Assembly (NCBI RefSeq): GCF_036850765.1
Contig: NC_089490.1
Location: 97,328,074-97,392,073, forward strand
DNA from: Saccopteryx bilineata
Taxonomy: Eukaryota > Chordata > Mammalia > Chiroptera > Emballonuridae
Reading direction: 5' to 3'
Length of the DNA stretch: 64,000 nucleotides
The position numbers and the translations under genes were made by a program. The notes under the pieces were generated by a model. That model was not told the origin of the DNA. It worked only from the letters and a program-made list of their open reading frames with translations, and did no database searches. Position 1 is the stretch's first letter, and each line of letters starts with the position of its first letter. This document shows, piece after piece, positions 21,561-45,921 of the stretch.

Positions 21561-23984
21561 ACAACTCCATCCCCTGTGGGCACCTCTCTTAGCCCTGGTG
21601 GAATATTACTCTATTAGATGAGATGACACTTGTGAGATGTGTGTATTTTATGTGGATGGCTTTTATATTTTTTGTTTCTCCCACCTAGGTCGAGTTAGAG
21701 TAAAGGGTTCTAGTCATTTGTGTTGCCTTAGATGACAGCTCTTAATACTACACATTTATTAACCCTCCCTGCAAAGAGATAGCTTTTCATCCCTATGAAA
21801 ACAATTTTCAGGGTAACTTAAAATTTAAATTTCAAGTGAGGATGCAGATTTTATGGCATATAAGTTTTTGTTCTCTTTCCATTGCTTTGAAAAGAATATC
21901 ATAAATCAAGTAAGATCATGGAGTCACTGCTTAGTCTTATTTAGTGACACAGACATGATTGTTAATTTTTTAGCAATTTTATTGTGGCTCAAAGTTCCAA
22001 GTCCAGGCTACATGCAGCCAAACGTGCACATCTGCAGGTCTCTCTGTAACTGGACTCCCTAAGGAGAGCTCTCAGATCCAAGGACTTTAAAGACCTAGAT
22101 AGATCCTCAGTACACATGCGGAGGCTTTATGGAGTGGATGCATCCACTGCAACACAAGTTTGAGTTTCTAAGATACTTACTAGTTTATACCAATAATTCC
22201 TAACAAGCACCACTGGCCTGTCATATGCCCATATTTATGAATCAGAAATTCATAATCAGGGTTACAGCTAGTAAAAAAGGTTGTGCATACCATTAACAAA
22301 TTCCATTGCTACAGAAGAGAGGTAATAATTTCATAAGGATGTTGTTTGAGTGAAGACATTCAGTTGCAAGTGAAAGAAGCCTAAGTCAATCTAGATCCAG
22401 GAAAATAATGCTAGGAAAATGTATTGGTTTACATAACTGAAAAGTCTAAATGAATTCTAGCTCCAGGCCCATCTAGAGCCAGGTGTGTTAAACACCATGG
22501 TCAGGAATCTGTCCTGTTACCTCTCCTGACTCCACTTCCCTTTGCACTGACTTCCCTTTCAGACTGCCTTCCTTAATGTAGTGCCTCCCAGCCACCAGTG
22601 GCATCTATCCTTCAAGCTTCAAGTCTTATAGAGGAGGAATTCTGTTTCTCCAGCATGTACCGTTAAAGTCCTGGGCTTGAATTATATCGGCCTGTCTTGA
22701 GTCACTTATTCATTCCTGAACCAATAACGGAAGACAATGAGATGCAATACTCTGAGAATGAGAGAGTAGGTGCAAATTTTCTGATCCTTATTGTTGCAAG
22801 TAGGGCAAAGATGATCCCTAAGAGAGGTCAGGATCCCATAACAGAAGCAAGGGAAAGGATGTGTGCAAGCACAGGCCACAGACGTTCACACGTATGCTTT
22901 CCAGGAACGAGGTTGTCTCCCTGACATATCCTGGTGGGTGACCCAGAACAAACGTGTCCACAACTCCAAGGGACACTTTCACACTGTCTGCACATAGGGA
23001 AAATGTACAACATAGTGGCCCTGTGTAGCAACTTTGCTCTGAGCCAAGAGGGTGGATCAACACAAGACATCAGTTTGGTCAACAATTTTCCAAAACCAGT
23101 TCTGTCCCAATGCGTTTGTTAAATGATCTATCATAACACGTCTCCTTCTGTAATGCCAGTATTTCCATAAGTCTTAGGAATATGACCTTCCCGCAGCCAG
23201 AGCTCACAAATGTGGCTTGATTACTGTGGACTTACCATGCAACTCCACTTCATACCCATGGACACTTGGCACCAGTGTATGAATTAACTTTTATCTAAGG
23301 AGAATCTTATAAATGGGATTTCTCCATAAGTAGGAATATGAGACACACGCCTAAAGGTCTTTGCAAGCTGATCATACAAGTGATTACAAACCCTTGAGAT
23401 AATCACCAATCCTTTTGGAAACACAGTACACCATCATGGCAATTAGTGTATTCTTTTCTTTCACCTACAAAAATTGCTCAATAAAACATTGTAAGTTTCT
23501 TATTTATAACTGTTTGCATACTTCAATGTTATTCTCCACAGGGCTGCAAACCTACCGGGCTATTGCTTCCTAAAAAATCAGAATTCGCTGTTCAGGGCTG
23601 CTGCTAAGTCATCATCTCACCTCTAGCAAAATTATTCAATCTGATCAATACTGTTCCACATCAGGGGGACAGTCGGTGTTCAGTAAATACTGAACACACA
23701 GATCATTTACTGGAAAAGTCTTGTTCATGCCTTCTCTCAGAAAGGATCAAAAAGTGTCATGAAGATAAGTATGATGAAACAAGCAAATTTACATAAATTT
23801 TTAAAATAATAGGACATTTCAAGAGAGCTGCATTAGATTAGAGGGACACAGATATTGCTGAAGAGGTGATACTGGTAAAGTGAGACATCACTGATACAAA
23901 AGAGGGAGCTACACAAAGATTATCACTATTCCAGGCAGAAGGAACAGCAAGTGCAAAGGCCCCAAGACAAGAGTGAACCTGGAT
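21561..23984. other. Gene-free interval
   Basis: No gene is supported. The frames at 22,820-23,085 on the minus strand are open but show no domain I can name. I see no clear repeat identity, although old retroviral or transposon remnants may be present. Confidence 0.4.
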
Positions 23985-24765
23985 GTTTAAAGAAATGCCA
24001 ATCAAAACCACAATGAGATACTATCCCACACCTGTTAGAATGACTATTATTAACAAGACAAGAAATAACAAGTGTTGGAGAGGAAATGGAGAAAAGAGAC
24101 TCCCCCACACACGCACACACACCCTACCACCATGACTGGTGGAACTTTAAATTAGTACAGCAATTATGGAGTTTCCTCAAAAAAATTAATAGAGCTATAA
24201 TATGACCCAGCAATCCCTCTTCTGGGTATCTACCTGAAACATTTGAAAATACTGTTTGTAAAGATACCTGCACCCCTATGTTCTCTGCAGCATTATTCAC
24301 AATAGCCAAGACATGGGAACAGCCTACATGCCCTCTGACCAATGATTGGGTGAAGAAGATGTGGTACATAGATACAATATATATACAATGGAGCGCTGCT
24401 CAGCCGTGAAAGACAATGAAGGGCAACATGGATGAATTTTCAGAGCATCAAGTTAAGTGAAATAAGCCAGACAGTAAAGGATAGAAACCATGTGATTTCA
24501 CTAACGTGTGGGACAGAAACAGAAAGTGACAAATGAACAAATAAACAAACAAACTTATAGACACAGACAACAGTATGGTGGTTACCAGAGTAAGAACAGG
24601 GTAAAAGGGGTCAAATATATGGTGAAGGAATGAGACTAGACCTTGGGTGGTGAGCACACAACACAATATGCACATGATTTATTATAAAATTGTGTACCAG
24701 AAATTTACATAATGTTGTTAACCAGTGATACCCCAATGCATTTAATTTAAAAAGGAAAAATAGAA
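23985..24765 (+). mobile_element. L1 LINE, 5'-truncated 3' end
   Basis: The sequence follows the end of L1 ORF2 on the plus strand: ATCAAAACCACAATGAGATA, then CCCAGCAATCCCTCTTCTGG, then GCATTATTCACAATAGCCAAGACATGGGAA in short recognisable blocks. It continues into the 3' UTR. It has frame breaks and is inactive. It abuts the ERVL-like pol remnant that reads on the other strand. Confidence 0.85.
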
Positions 24766-24844
24766 AGAAGGTTGGTGTGCCTGACATATGGTAGGTGTTA
24801 AGAGGGAAAAATCAGAAATATGATGTCTGAGAGGCAGACAGGGC

Positions 24845-26760
24845 TTGTTAGGAACACAAGCAGGGATACCCACAGTCCATTGCCTCTTTCTGTGATGTGG
24901 GTTTCTTGGCCAGGGACACTATCCTATGTACAACAAGCAGAGGCATTCTAAGTCCATGAATGTTGGTGTTGTGCAAGGAATGATAGGCGGGGAAGGCAGA
25001 TCCCAATTTAGAATGACACCCCATTTCCATGAAACAAATCAAGCTTCCCCAAAGTGGAAGAAGTTCAATGAAATGAACTTCCCACCATGAAGCTGTTGCC
25101 CTATGATGATGTGTTTTGTCTTGTGTTCTGTCTTGTGTTCCTCTAGAAGCCAACGCTGAGATAAGAACTTGTGCTCAGGAGATGACCCTATCAGCATATG
25201 GCTGCTTTGTTCTAAATCTCTGGGGATTCTAGGTCCAATCTTCAAGATTCATTTGTAAAGCTCTTGCCAAAACTTTCACACCAATTTTCAGTGTTGCTCT
25301 GTTCAAGTTTCTGGTTGGTTATAAAGCCTGACTCCAGCATGTTCCTTCCAGTCAAAATACATGAGAAAAGGCTTTGCTTGAAATCCTGCCCGATTCCTGC
25401 TGAAATCCTGCCCTCTGCTGTCCTTCAGGGCAGCTGCGGATAGGGGTGTGGGGCCCAATAGCACACTTTATCTGGTAGTGCATACTGTTCAACAGCTACA
25501 AACCGGGCTGGGCTTCTTTTCATTCTCAGTTCATTGGCCAACAACCCTCCACGAGGGCACAGGGGCGGATTGGGAGGCACAAGGTGTGGGAATAGTGCAG
25601 TTAATAGCACAGAACGGGAAGAAATATGCTCACACAAACAAAAGGCCTTCGTGGCCTGCTCTGGCCCAACCTGCCAAGTGATAGAGTGTTACTAAAAATG
25701 GTCAACTTTATGAGTAGGTGGATCAGAGAGAACCTTATGTCCCGTGGTCCCCAACACACCAGAAGCAAATTGGAGCTGCTGCTGGAAAGGAAAAGAGGGA
25801 TCTTCCTGAAGGGGTCCATGGCCTTGCTCCCGAATCCTGCGGGCTTCCGTTGTGATTTCTCTGGACTCCTGGAGAGACTTGTTTCTGACTCCAGCAAGTA
25901 TCCTGATCCCCCAGTTATGTTGAGGGGGCTGAGGGGCAGAGAGCTGCTTGGGTGGCAGCCTGGGCCTCCTACAGAGACTGCTCTTTGCCCTGACAGTTTT
26001 TCAGGCTACCTAGTAAGTAATTGCAAAACACCTATGTCCTATATGCTGTCTCTACCACAAAGTACTATGCTTTTTTTAGTTGTAAAATAGACAAGATGTA
26101 GCAATTTGTCCTTGATGCCCAAGGGGCTAACTCAACACGTACTACACCACTGAAACCCTGGAGATATTACTAAGCAGCCAAGTGCTTTTACTTTCATGAG
26201 CTGTGAAGTTCATTCATCCTTTGGAATATATGTGTATCAACAAGGCATTAGTGTATCTGGTGTTTCCTGCCCTGTATCGACGGTGTGCTAATGTGACATC
26301 CTGTGGTTTGGTGATGTATTAAATGTCCCCATGCAGCAAATGGCTGAAGTTGGCATCTTTGGGACAGATTTATAAGGTTATTTCCATCTCTGCCAGGTAA
26401 AAGCAAAGTGCTAGTGAACTCTGCAAACCAGTATGGATGAAAATGCAGTGATTAGACCAATAGTTACAGATCAAACGCCAGAGGCTGTATGTACCAAGTT
26501 GCTTCAATAGAGCCCATTTCAGGAACAGCAGGGATAATCTGGATCGGCCTCATATAAGTTTTGACATAGTCCACTGTCATTCTCCAAGACCCATCAATCT
26601 TTCTCCCTGGTCAAAATGGAAGTTCACTTTACAGTTGGGGGTTTGACAGATCACCCCATTTCTTTCTACCCTTTGATGGTTGTGCTAATTTCTGTAATTA
26701 CCCCCAAAGACATAATGCTTTTTTATTTATTTTGCTAGGAACTGTATGCACCAATGGCTC
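24845..26760 (-). mobile_element. Decayed class III (ERVL-like) endogenous retrovirus pol
   Basis: Read on the minus strand from about 26,760 down, the frame contains a reverse-transcriptase block with DGSWRMTVDY at about 26,560-26,600. It next contains FAFTWQRW, then DKLLHLV...TTKK, then a block ending RKPAGFGSKAMDPF, and finally an integrase-core block at 24,848-25,153 (ATASWWEVHFIELLPLWG). The order of blocks is that of ERVL-type pol. Many stops and frameshifts break it, and the catalytic YxDD of the reverse transcriptase is not recognisable. I could not find paired LTRs. It is a dead, ancient remnant. Confidence 0.8.
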
Positions 26761-27711
26761 CCCCTTGGCCCTTCTATCACGGGAACTTACTCCTCCGAGC
26801 AGGGAGCCAATGTTGAGGTTTTGCAAAGGACATGCATCCTAGCTACACTTGGGAGCTGAGGAAATAAACAAGAGAGTCAGGAAGAGGAAGAGTTCAGGGT
26901 CCCACTGAGTGGGCTTGCAGTGAGATGGGGTCCAATCTCCGACCCATAACCTCTATTCTGACCAGGGGCCAGTGTTCTCAATCCCCCCAAAGTTCATGCT
27001 ACTTAGAACAAGTATCCACTGATCCCTGAAAACTCTGGATCTCTCTCTTCCAAGTACGTATCACCTAAAGTAGCTGGGTGCAAGGTTCATAAAACACATT
27101 TCTTATTATAGCACAGCCCTTAAATCAAGGGTTCTGGTCCCTAAAATCAACTCAGGTCTAGGAATTGAGAAGCTGTGATTATGTAGCTTGATTCAAATGT
27201 CTGTTACCTAGACCTATCAAGTGGGCTTTTAAAAATATCAGGTTAAAACCTAAGGTAGCTGCCTGTTGCTTTCATGCCTGACTCTAAGATCACCTAAACA
27301 TGGTGAAAGATGGTGTAGGTCAGACAGTTACTACTTACTACCTTTCCGCATTCTTCCTCCCGTGAAGAACACACCCATGGGTGAACCTCCGACATGTCTG
27401 ACCCAAAAAGAAATGGCAAGCCAGGACAGAACTTCGAATTGCCCAAAAGTTTCCCTTGCCAATCTGTCCCTCATGGCATTAGAAAGCAATGTTTTAGGCC
27501 CTGGCAGAAAAGTTACTGAAGCAGTAGGTAGATGATCATTATGAAATCTCAAACGTGCACTGGACACCTTGTAGTGTTTGGTCCTGCTCTACTGGGCCAT
27601 CAGCAAATCACAGACAGCTGCCCAAAACAGCAAACTTAACCTAGTCTCCCCTGAGGGCACAAAATTCAGCCTGACCCAGCTAAGTAAAGGATTCTCAGTA
27701 GGGAGGCTGTA
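26761..27711. other. Gene-free interval, perhaps upstream ERVL remnant
   Basis: This lies on the gag/protease side of the pol remnant, but I cannot identify either domain. No host gene is supported. Confidence 0.4.
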
Positions 27712-27729
27712 AGAAAACTTTAGATTCCT

Positions 27730-28132
27730 TCAGTGGTAGAGCGTCAGCCCAGCATATGGAAGTTCTGGGTTTGATTCCTGACCAGGGCACACAGGAGAAG
27801 CACCCATCTGCTTCTCTACCCTTCCCTCTCTCCTTGCTCTCTGTCTCTCTCCTCCCCTCCTGCAGCCAAGGCTCCACTGGAGCAAAGTCGGTCAGGGCAC
27901 CGAGGATGGCTCCATGGCCTCCACCTCAGGCGCTAGAATGGCTCCAATTGCAGTGGAGCAATGCCCCAGAGGGGCAAAGCATTGCCCCCTAGTGGGCATG
28001 CCGGGTGGATCCTGACTGGGCCCATGGGGGAGTCTGTCAGCCTCCACCCCCCACCCCTACCCCCTCACTCCCGCTTCTCACTTCAGAAAAATACAAAAAA
28101 AAAAAACCCAACCCAAAACAAAAAAGAAAACC
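27730..28132 (+). repeat. tRNA-derived SINE (long family), 5'-truncated, with 18-bp target duplication
   Basis: The element starts inside the A box (CAGTGGTAGAGCG), lacking the usual GGCCCTGGCCGGTTGGC. It is bounded by a perfect 18-bp duplication, AGAAAACTTTAGATTCCT, at 27,712-27,729 and 28,133-28,150. It therefore integrated already truncated, by LINE-type target-primed reverse transcription. Confidence 0.92.
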
Positions 28133-28150
28133 AGAAAACTTTAGATTCCT

Positions 28151-29264
28151 ACAACTGAGAAAGAATAGTTCAGAACTTTCTTTAGCTCAGTAGTTCACAA
28201 CCTTAGCTGCAATGGAATTACTGGGTTGGAACTCTCCGAGGTGCTGGTTTAATAGCTTGTGCCTCTAGAATGGAAAATTACCCTAGGTGACGCTAAAGTG
28301 CAACCAGGGACTTTCTAGCTCCTTCCAGGTCGCAACCCGTGAGACAAGTATATTCAGGGTCTTGAGCGGAAACGGTACAAAATTAATAAATACAGACAAA
28401 GAACTAAAGACATATAAAAGATGGGTTTTGATAGGAAGCCACAGCTCCTTGCCAGCAGTAACTCCTGCCCAGGCAGAGCCGCAAAAACAAGGCCACCGCC
28501 CTAGCCACATCCTTCTTTAGTATCCTGGGCAAGGTGGAAATTAGCAATGCAATGACATTTCCAAGGCAACCCAAGAACTCCACCACGTGTAGAAAACCCC
28601 CCACCAATACTTAACATACACAATCCTATACAAAAAAGTAACTTCCTTCCAGCCCTTCTGGGGAACATGGGAGGCAGGACGAGTACTGAAGCACAGTCCC
28701 CTGCAACTCAATCAGGCAGGTGGGGTTGAGCAGACTGCCAGCTTACAGTCAGCTCCCAGCACCTCTGTCCCCCAGATATCCAAACTCTAAAATTCCTGTT
28801 GATTTTTTGGTCTCCAACACTTCAAAGTATTCCTATACCAACAACCAGGGCCCCACTCTGTCCCTTAATTTTCATGTAAGACACTTAGGATTAGCTAAGT
28901 CATATAATTGCTCAGAGCTTCACTTAATAATTTGAGATTTGGGAAGCAAGGCTCATTGTTTCCTTTAAATTATCCAGTGCCCTTGAAAGCAACTCTCTGA
29001 CTCCATAATCCTTACATTCTTTTCCAGTCCCATTATCTTGTTCTATGGCAGATGCTAACCAGTATCCAAGGGCCTTATCCTCAGGAAGCTCCTGGCTCCT
29101 GGTAACTAAAACCAGCAGTTTGATAAGCTCCCTGATTGGTGAAGCTGTCAGCCTTCTATCCAGAATACACTGTCTTCGTCCGAACCAGACACCAACACCA
29201 AAGACCCCTCATTTCCTTAAAGGTCTTTTGCTTACCACCTATTTTCTGGAAGAAATCTGAGTAT
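28151..29264. other. Gene-free interval downstream of NDUFA12
   Basis: No gene or clear repeat is recognised. It is the last unique-looking stretch between the KCNA5 side and NDUFA12. Confidence 0.45.
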
Positions 29265-29276
29265 TAAAGTTCTTTT

Positions 29277-29685
29277 TTTTCATTTTTATTTATTTATTTA
29301 TTTTTTGTACCCTTCTGAAGCTGGAAATGGGGAGAGACAGTCAGATAGACTCCCGCATGCGCCCGACCGGGATCCACTTGGCATGCCCACCAGGGGCGAT
29401 GCTCTGCCCACCAGGGGGCGATGCTCTGCCCCTCCGGGGCGTCGCTCTGCAGCGACCAGAGCCACTCTAGCACCTGGGGCAGAGGCCAAGGAGCCATCCC
29501 CAGCGCCCGGGCCATCCCTGCTCCAATGGAGCCTTGGCTGCGGGAGGGGAAGAGAGAGACAGAGAGGAAGGGGGGGGGGTGGAGAAGCAAATGGACGCCT
29601 CTCCTATGTGCCCTGCCTGGGAATCGAACCCGGGTCCCCCACACGCCAGGCCGACGCTCCACCGCTGAGCCAACCGGCCAGGGCC
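29277..29685 (-). repeat. tRNA-derived SINE (long family)
   Basis: This is a minus-strand copy with the complete head (CCAACCGGCCAGGGCC on the plus strand at its right end). TAAAGTTCTTTT flanks it at about 29,265-29,276 and 29,686-29,697, consistent with a target duplication. Confidence 0.9.
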
Positions 29686-30151
29686 TAAAGTTCTTTTGTT
29701 TTCAAACAGCAACAAAAAAGTCCATGACCCTAGCTAGCTTAAAGAAATAAGAATGTATTAGATGGACCCTGGATGGTTCATAAATCCAAATCAGCTGTGA
29801 AAAAGCCAAAGCTCAGGAAATAGAAATCTCTGAAAACTTTCTCCTCAGAGGGAGCGACCACAGAAGCCATACAGCTCTGGTGGCTCTTAACCTCTCTCTC
29901 TGTTCAGATTTCACATTCCCTTGAAAAAAACCTGTTGGCCTCAGCTCAGATTTGGGTCTTCCCCTATGGTCAGCTACGGCAGTGAGGCAGGGTAAAGAGA
30001 CGCAAACGTGACCACTGGCAGGGGGAGCTGTAAACCGGGCAGCCACCCAACAGAAGTCTACACCAACCACGTTTCGTAAGCCTCTGTTCTGTAATTGATA
30101 CATGACAAAGTTAAGGGCAAAAAGGCACAAGACATTGTTTAATCAAATAAT

Positions 30152-30157
30152 TTTAAT
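30152..30157 (-). terminator. NDUFA12: NDUFA12 polyadenylation signal candidate (ATTAAA)
   Basis: TTTAAT on the plus strand is ATTAAA on the gene strand, about 80 bases after the stop codon. This fits the short 3' UTR usual for this gene. A second ATTAAA lies at 30,138-30,143. No AATAAA is seen in this interval on the gene strand. Confidence 0.5.
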
Positions 30158-30235
30158 AAAGTTACCAGTGAGCAGCAAAAGTGCAATTACATCAAAAGCC
30201 CCGTATTTTACATGTTAAATTGTTTTCCATTATCT

Positions 30236-42729
<12,494 letters not shown>

Positions 42730-42853
42730 CTTGACCCGCAGGCCCCGCCCTCGGGTGCGCCGTTCCAAATGACCCGGAGGGAAGCCAACACTCAGCTGTA
42801 GGGACCCGACCACAAAAGGTTCCCAACTCGGACGTCGTAAACGGAGGTGGTTC

Positions 42854-42865
42854 TGCGCGTGCGCA
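42854..42865 (-). promoter_or_regulatory. NDUFA12: NRF-1 consensus site
   Basis: On the gene strand this reads TGCGCACGCGCA, an exact match to the NRF-1 consensus YGCGCAYGCGCR. It lies 125 bases upstream of the NDUFA12 start codon. NRF-1 is the known activator of many nuclear respiratory-chain genes, so the site fits the gene; binding is inferred. Confidence 0.75.
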
Positions 42866-42960
42866 GAGCTGGAGCCACCCCACCCCACCTCCCGCGCGGT
42901 CACTTTGCTATTTCCCGAGAAGGTGCGGTTGGTTTCCCTGGGAGGCAAAGGCGCAATAAA

Positions 42961-44229
42961 CTTTCACCAGCTCTAGGAAGTTGCGTTTAGAAGGCCGGAC
43001 ATGTGGTGGAAAACTCACCTAGACTAGGCTTTCCCCGGTGGAGCTTTTTCATCTCAAATGATCGACTCGGGCTAATTCCTTTCTAGTGCCAAGATTCTTT
43101 AGAAACAAGACACCATTAGGGGATTAACTATTGAGCACGTAATGATATTGAGTACATATACTAACGTTGTGTAGGAATAGCGAGGAGGCCTAGAAAAGTC
43201 TATGACTATCTGCTCTCAAGGATTTGGTGACTTAGTGGCTTCTCTCCTTTAGTATCTGAGCCCCTGCCATCTTATAACTGTAACTGTCACACAGGAACAG
43301 AGAGAGCAACACAGTCACAAACAAAATCCCTAAACTCCTTCCCCTTCACCCAGAGCTGCCAGGAGTGGGGCAGGGGCTCAGTCCGACCAGGAGAAGTCCT
43401 GGACCCTCAGAGGCCGATGCCTCAGCACCCTTCCTGAGGCGCTGTGACTCTTCAGCACGTCACACAGTCCCTGCTGTGGGTGTCCTGCTGCCGAGGGAGA
43501 GCTGCAGCTTGTCACGTAAGCGTGCTCCTGGTTCCAGGCCTCATGGAATCTCACCCATTCAGCAGCGCCCTTGTAGTATTCAACCAGCGGCAGCATCTCA
43601 GAAGGATGTCATTAGTCAGGAAGCTGTCCTGGACTTAGGCCGTCTCCGTACCTGTGCGGATGCTGTAAGTCACTGGGCCTTAGCTTGCAGGGAGGGACAC
43701 CAGCCAGTCACCACCAACCACCCCAACGTCCTATCCCATGACATCACCGTCCCTCACATCTGCCCCGCTGTGCAGGATATTTAACATTTTAAACTATATA
43801 AAGGATATTAGGTGAACATTATCTCTAAATCTCTAGTGGCTATATTTTATTTGGAACATTCTCTCTTGATTCTCAACCATTTCAAATGAGAACTTGAACA
43901 CCTCACTTCCTTCACCTCTTCTCATCCTTCGCTCTCCCAGACTCTAGTAAACATATCATTTCTCTCAAAAGGTCCAGGTTTATCAGATTTACACTTGAAT
44001 CATAATTGCAAACTTTCATTATTGTCTATGAATTTAAAAACTGAAACACAGTGTTTCTTGAAAGGATTAAGTTAATATGACTAGACCCAGAAAAGGGATT
44101 TAATTTTATGCTACTAAATCTTCAAAGCTAAAGGAAAAACTTGCAAATATCAGGGTCAAATTTTCTTAGACTCTATCAATTACTCAAAATCATGTCACAT
44201 TTAAATGTTTTATGTTGAACTGTGACTTT
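42961..44229. other. Gene-free interval upstream of NDUFA12
   Basis: No gene is supported. The 139-codon open frame at 43,365-43,784 shows no domain I know and no splice or promoter context of its own. Confidence 0.5.
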
Positions 44230-44320
44230 CATACATTTTAAAAAAATTATTGAATTTATTGGGGTGACATTGGTTAATAGAATTATATAGGTTTTCAGGT
44301 GTACAATTCTATATTTTCTT
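44230..44320 (-). repeat. L1 3' UTR fragment
   Basis: TTATTGGGGTGACATTGGTT and AATTATATAGGTTTTCAGGT match the 3' edge of the L1 copies at 39,697 and 61,680. Confidence 0.75.
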
Positions 44321-44411
44321 ATTTAAAAAAAAATTCCATCCGAAATATTCCTATATAACTCTAAAAAACATACCATACTATCATTATTTCATATTAAAAA
44401 GTTATTAATTC

Positions 44412-44730
44412 ACCTGACCAGGCGGTGGCGCAGTGGATAGAGCATCGGCCTGGGATGCGGAGGACCCAGGTCCGAGACCCTGAGGTCACCAGCTTGAGTG
44501 CGGGCTCATCTGGTTTGAGCAAAAGCTCACCAGCTTGGACCCAAGGTCACTGGCTTGAGCAAGGGGTTACTTGGTCTGCTGAAGGCCCACGGTCAAGGCA
44601 CATATGAGAATGCAATCAATGAACAACTAAGGTGTCTCAACGAAAAACTGATGATTGATGCTTCTCATCTCTCCATTCCTGTCTGTCCCTATCTATCCCT
44701 CTCTCTGTCTCTGTAAAAAAAAAAAAAAGT
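44412..44730 (+). repeat. tRNA-derived SINE (CTTGAGCCC variant)
   Basis: CCTGACCAGGCGGTGGCGCA head with several internal CTTGAGC/CTTGGACCC units; CTGTCCCTATCTATCCCTCT tail and poly(A). Confidence 0.88.
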
Positions 44731-44884
44731 TATTAATTCCTTAATATTAAATATTCAGAGGGTTCAAATTTCCCTCAGTTTTTCCAAATAAGGTCTATAT
44801 ATTGTAACTGGTTTTCATTTAAATTCCTTTTAAGTCTATAGGTTTCTCCCATTCTCCACCCTTTTTTGTATCTCCAATTTGTTT

Positions 44885-45050
44885 TTAAAATTTTTCCATT
44901 GATCTGAGAAAGGGGGAGGGGGAGAAAGAGAGAGGCATCAACTTATTTCATCCACCTGTTCCATCTAGTCGTGCACTCATTGATTACGTCTCACAACCAC
45001 TGGCATACTGGGTCTACACCTCATCTACTGAGCCACCCAGCCAGGGCATA
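44885..45050 (-). repeat. Ves-like SINE
   Basis: Plus-strand view: GA-rich tail, CATTGATTACGTCTCACAAC and GAGCCACCCAGCCAGGGC at the head end. Diverged. Confidence 0.65.
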
Positions 45051-45516
45051 CTTCTAATTTATTTGATGAAGAACCTGACAGCTTCTCCTGTATAGCTTTC
45101 CCGTCTGGATCTTGATTGTATCTGTTTGTTCTATCTCCTGTATTTCCTGTATATTGCTAATTAAACCTAGGTGAGGCCAGTTTGGTGGGGTTTTTTGTCT
45201 GTTTGTTAATATATTTCATAAGCGATGACATCCTTCCATTGGGAAGCACACAATATGTCTGCTTTTTTCACTTTTTGTGATTTTAGCAGCCAATGATGAA
45301 CATTGCCTATGTAATACTTTCCTAACTTCCTTAAAGTTTTTTTCCCAACTGAAAATTTTGAGATGAGTTACATGCTGTTGTAAGGTAGTAGAGAGAGATC
45401 CTACCATTTATTCTTTTCTCAGTTTCTTTTAATGATACATTTTTCAAACTATATTATCACAACCAGGATACTGACATTAATACAACCTACTGATCTTACT
45501 AAGATGTCCCCAGTTT

Positions 45517-45690
45517 TGCCTGACCTGTAGTGACGCAAAGGATAAAGCATCGACCTAGAATGCTAAGGTTGCTGGTTTGAAACCCTGGGCTTGCCTGGTC
45601 AAGGTACATATGATAGTTGATGCTTCCTGCTCCTCCCCCCTTCTCTCTCACCTCTCTAAAAATCAATAGTCTTAAAAAAAAGTATTAAAA
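45517..45690 (+). repeat. tRNA-derived SINE (short family)
   Basis: TTTGCCTGACCTGTAGTGAC head, GACCTAGAATGCTAAGG, GGTTTGAAACCCTGGGC and CT-rich tail. Flanks AGTCCCCAGTTTT-like on both sides (45,505 and 45,692) suggest a target duplication. Confidence 0.85.
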
Positions 45691-45744
45691 AGTCCCCAGT
45701 TTTATTTCTACTTGTTTGTGTGTCTGCATGTTTACTTCTATACA

Positions 45745-45921
45745 ATTTTATTTATTCATTTTAGAGAGAGGACAGAGAGAGAAAGGGGGGTTGAGTGGGA
45801 AGCATCAACTTGTAGCAGTTGCTTTTCATTATGTGCCTTGACCAGGCAAGCCCAGGGATTTGAACTGGTGATCTCAGTGTTCCAGGTCGATGCTTCATCC
45901 ACTCTGCCACCACAGGTCAGG
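45745..45921 (-). repeat. tRNA-derived SINE (short family)
   Basis: This is the antisense counterpart of the copy just upstream; the two face each other with about 55 bases between them. Confidence 0.85.

Noticed and set aside
22818..23085. Open frames on the minus strand that might be a retroviral integrase
   Set aside because: Cysteine spacing loosely suggested it, but no HHCC or DDE pattern could be traced, so no call was made.
43365..43784. 139-codon frame upstream of NDUFA12
   Set aside because: No recognisable domain, weak start context and no splice signals; treated as chance.
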